NCBI GenBank assembly: GCA_019359545.1 | Contig: JAHHHB010000012.1 | Location: 51,929 to 115,928, forward strand | Direction: 5' to 3' | Length of the DNA: 64,000 nucleotides | Source of the DNA: Desmonostoc geniculatum HA4340-LM1 | Lineage (GTDB): Bacteria; Cyanobacteriota; Cyanobacteriia; Cyanobacteriales; Nostocaceae | Part shown: piece by piece, positions 63,868 through 64,000 of the stretch | How the letters are laid out: the number at the start of each line of letters is the position of its first letter | Numbering within the stretch: position 1 is the stretch's first letter | Made by a program: the position numbers and the translations under genes | Notes under the pieces: model-generated | Seen by the model: the letters and a program-made list of their open reading frames with translations, nothing else | The model's database searches: none | Told to the model about the DNA's origin: nothing

Positions 63868-64000
63868 TTTGCATATATAGGAATCATATTTGATTTCTGA
63901 AAAAGACTACGAGATAATACTGAGGGAGATATCTGTCTAAGAGTGAACCATGATAAATCAGCATCTACAAGGGGCGATACCTTCGGTAAGCTTCGCTAAC
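63868..64000. other. Right-edge sequence
   Basis: No complete gene. An ATG at 63949 opens a frame to the window edge, but part of it (GATACCTTCGGTAAGCTTCGC) is a dispersed repeat, so I do not call it. Confidence 0.4.

Noticed and set aside
63949..64000. Possible gene start at the right edge
   Set aside because: Too short, and half of it is a dispersed GCTTCGCTAAC-type repeat.

Overview
The window is chromosomal DNA of a filamentous, phycoerythrin-containing cyanobacterium, most likely of the Nostoc/Tolypothrix/Calothrix group. Support comes from the abundant octamer GCGATCGC, short tandem repeats and heptamers of the kind common in Nostocales, phycobilisome genes, CP12, Nif11-type peptides, large GAF/PAS histidine kinases and many Uma2 genes. 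I saw no rRNA or tRNA gene and no cas gene.

Layout. 0-5.5 kb: murE, a thioredoxin-fold gene, two Uma2 genes, an RluD-type pseudouridine synthase, then a minimal two-repeat CRISPR-like locus. 5.5-16.2 kb: a phycobilisome/phycoerythrin island with cpcG, a HEXXH protein translationally coupled to a CpeS/U bilin lyase, nblA (55 codons), cpeB-cpeA-cpeZ, a toxin-antitoxin pair beside a tnpB relic, a CpeF-like lyase, two accessory genes and cpeY. Two near-identical inverted repeats bracket the two accessory genes. 16.2-22 kb: a PhnD-like lipoprotein overlapping a membrane histidine kinase by 4 nt, and a PAS/GAF histidine kinase. 22.5-33.3 kb: NurA-domain protein, HAD hydrolase, animal-type haem peroxidase, a divergent Mn-type ABC transporter, small unknown genes and an esterase relic joined to a mobile repeat. 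33.3-44 kb: a 1965-residue Ser/Thr kinase-ATPase-histidine kinase, a membrane GTPase, CP12, TlyA, DUF29, an orphan Nif11 precursor and an IS200 relic. 44.5-64 kb: SMC, PRC-barrel protein, IS1634-type relic, AI-2E family permease, FtsH, Uma2 gene and relic, GAF/ATPase sensor, Rieske oxygenase, SDR, RMD1/DUF155 protein and a WD40 protein.

How the genes fit. The island joins subunits (CpeB, CpeA), bilin-attachment factors (CpeZ, CpeY, CpeF-like, CpeS/U), a rod-core linker (CpcG) and the degradation adaptor NblA, so phycoerythrin assembly and disposal are encoded together. The rest is mainly housekeeping plus signalling.

The most distinctive property is the density of small repeats. There is a family of 28-nt GTAG...CTAC palindromes whose arms differ between copies but stay self-complementary, several MITE-like elements, and low-complexity repeats that sit in frame inside smc, the giant kinase, the PhnD-like gene and the thioredoxin-fold gene.
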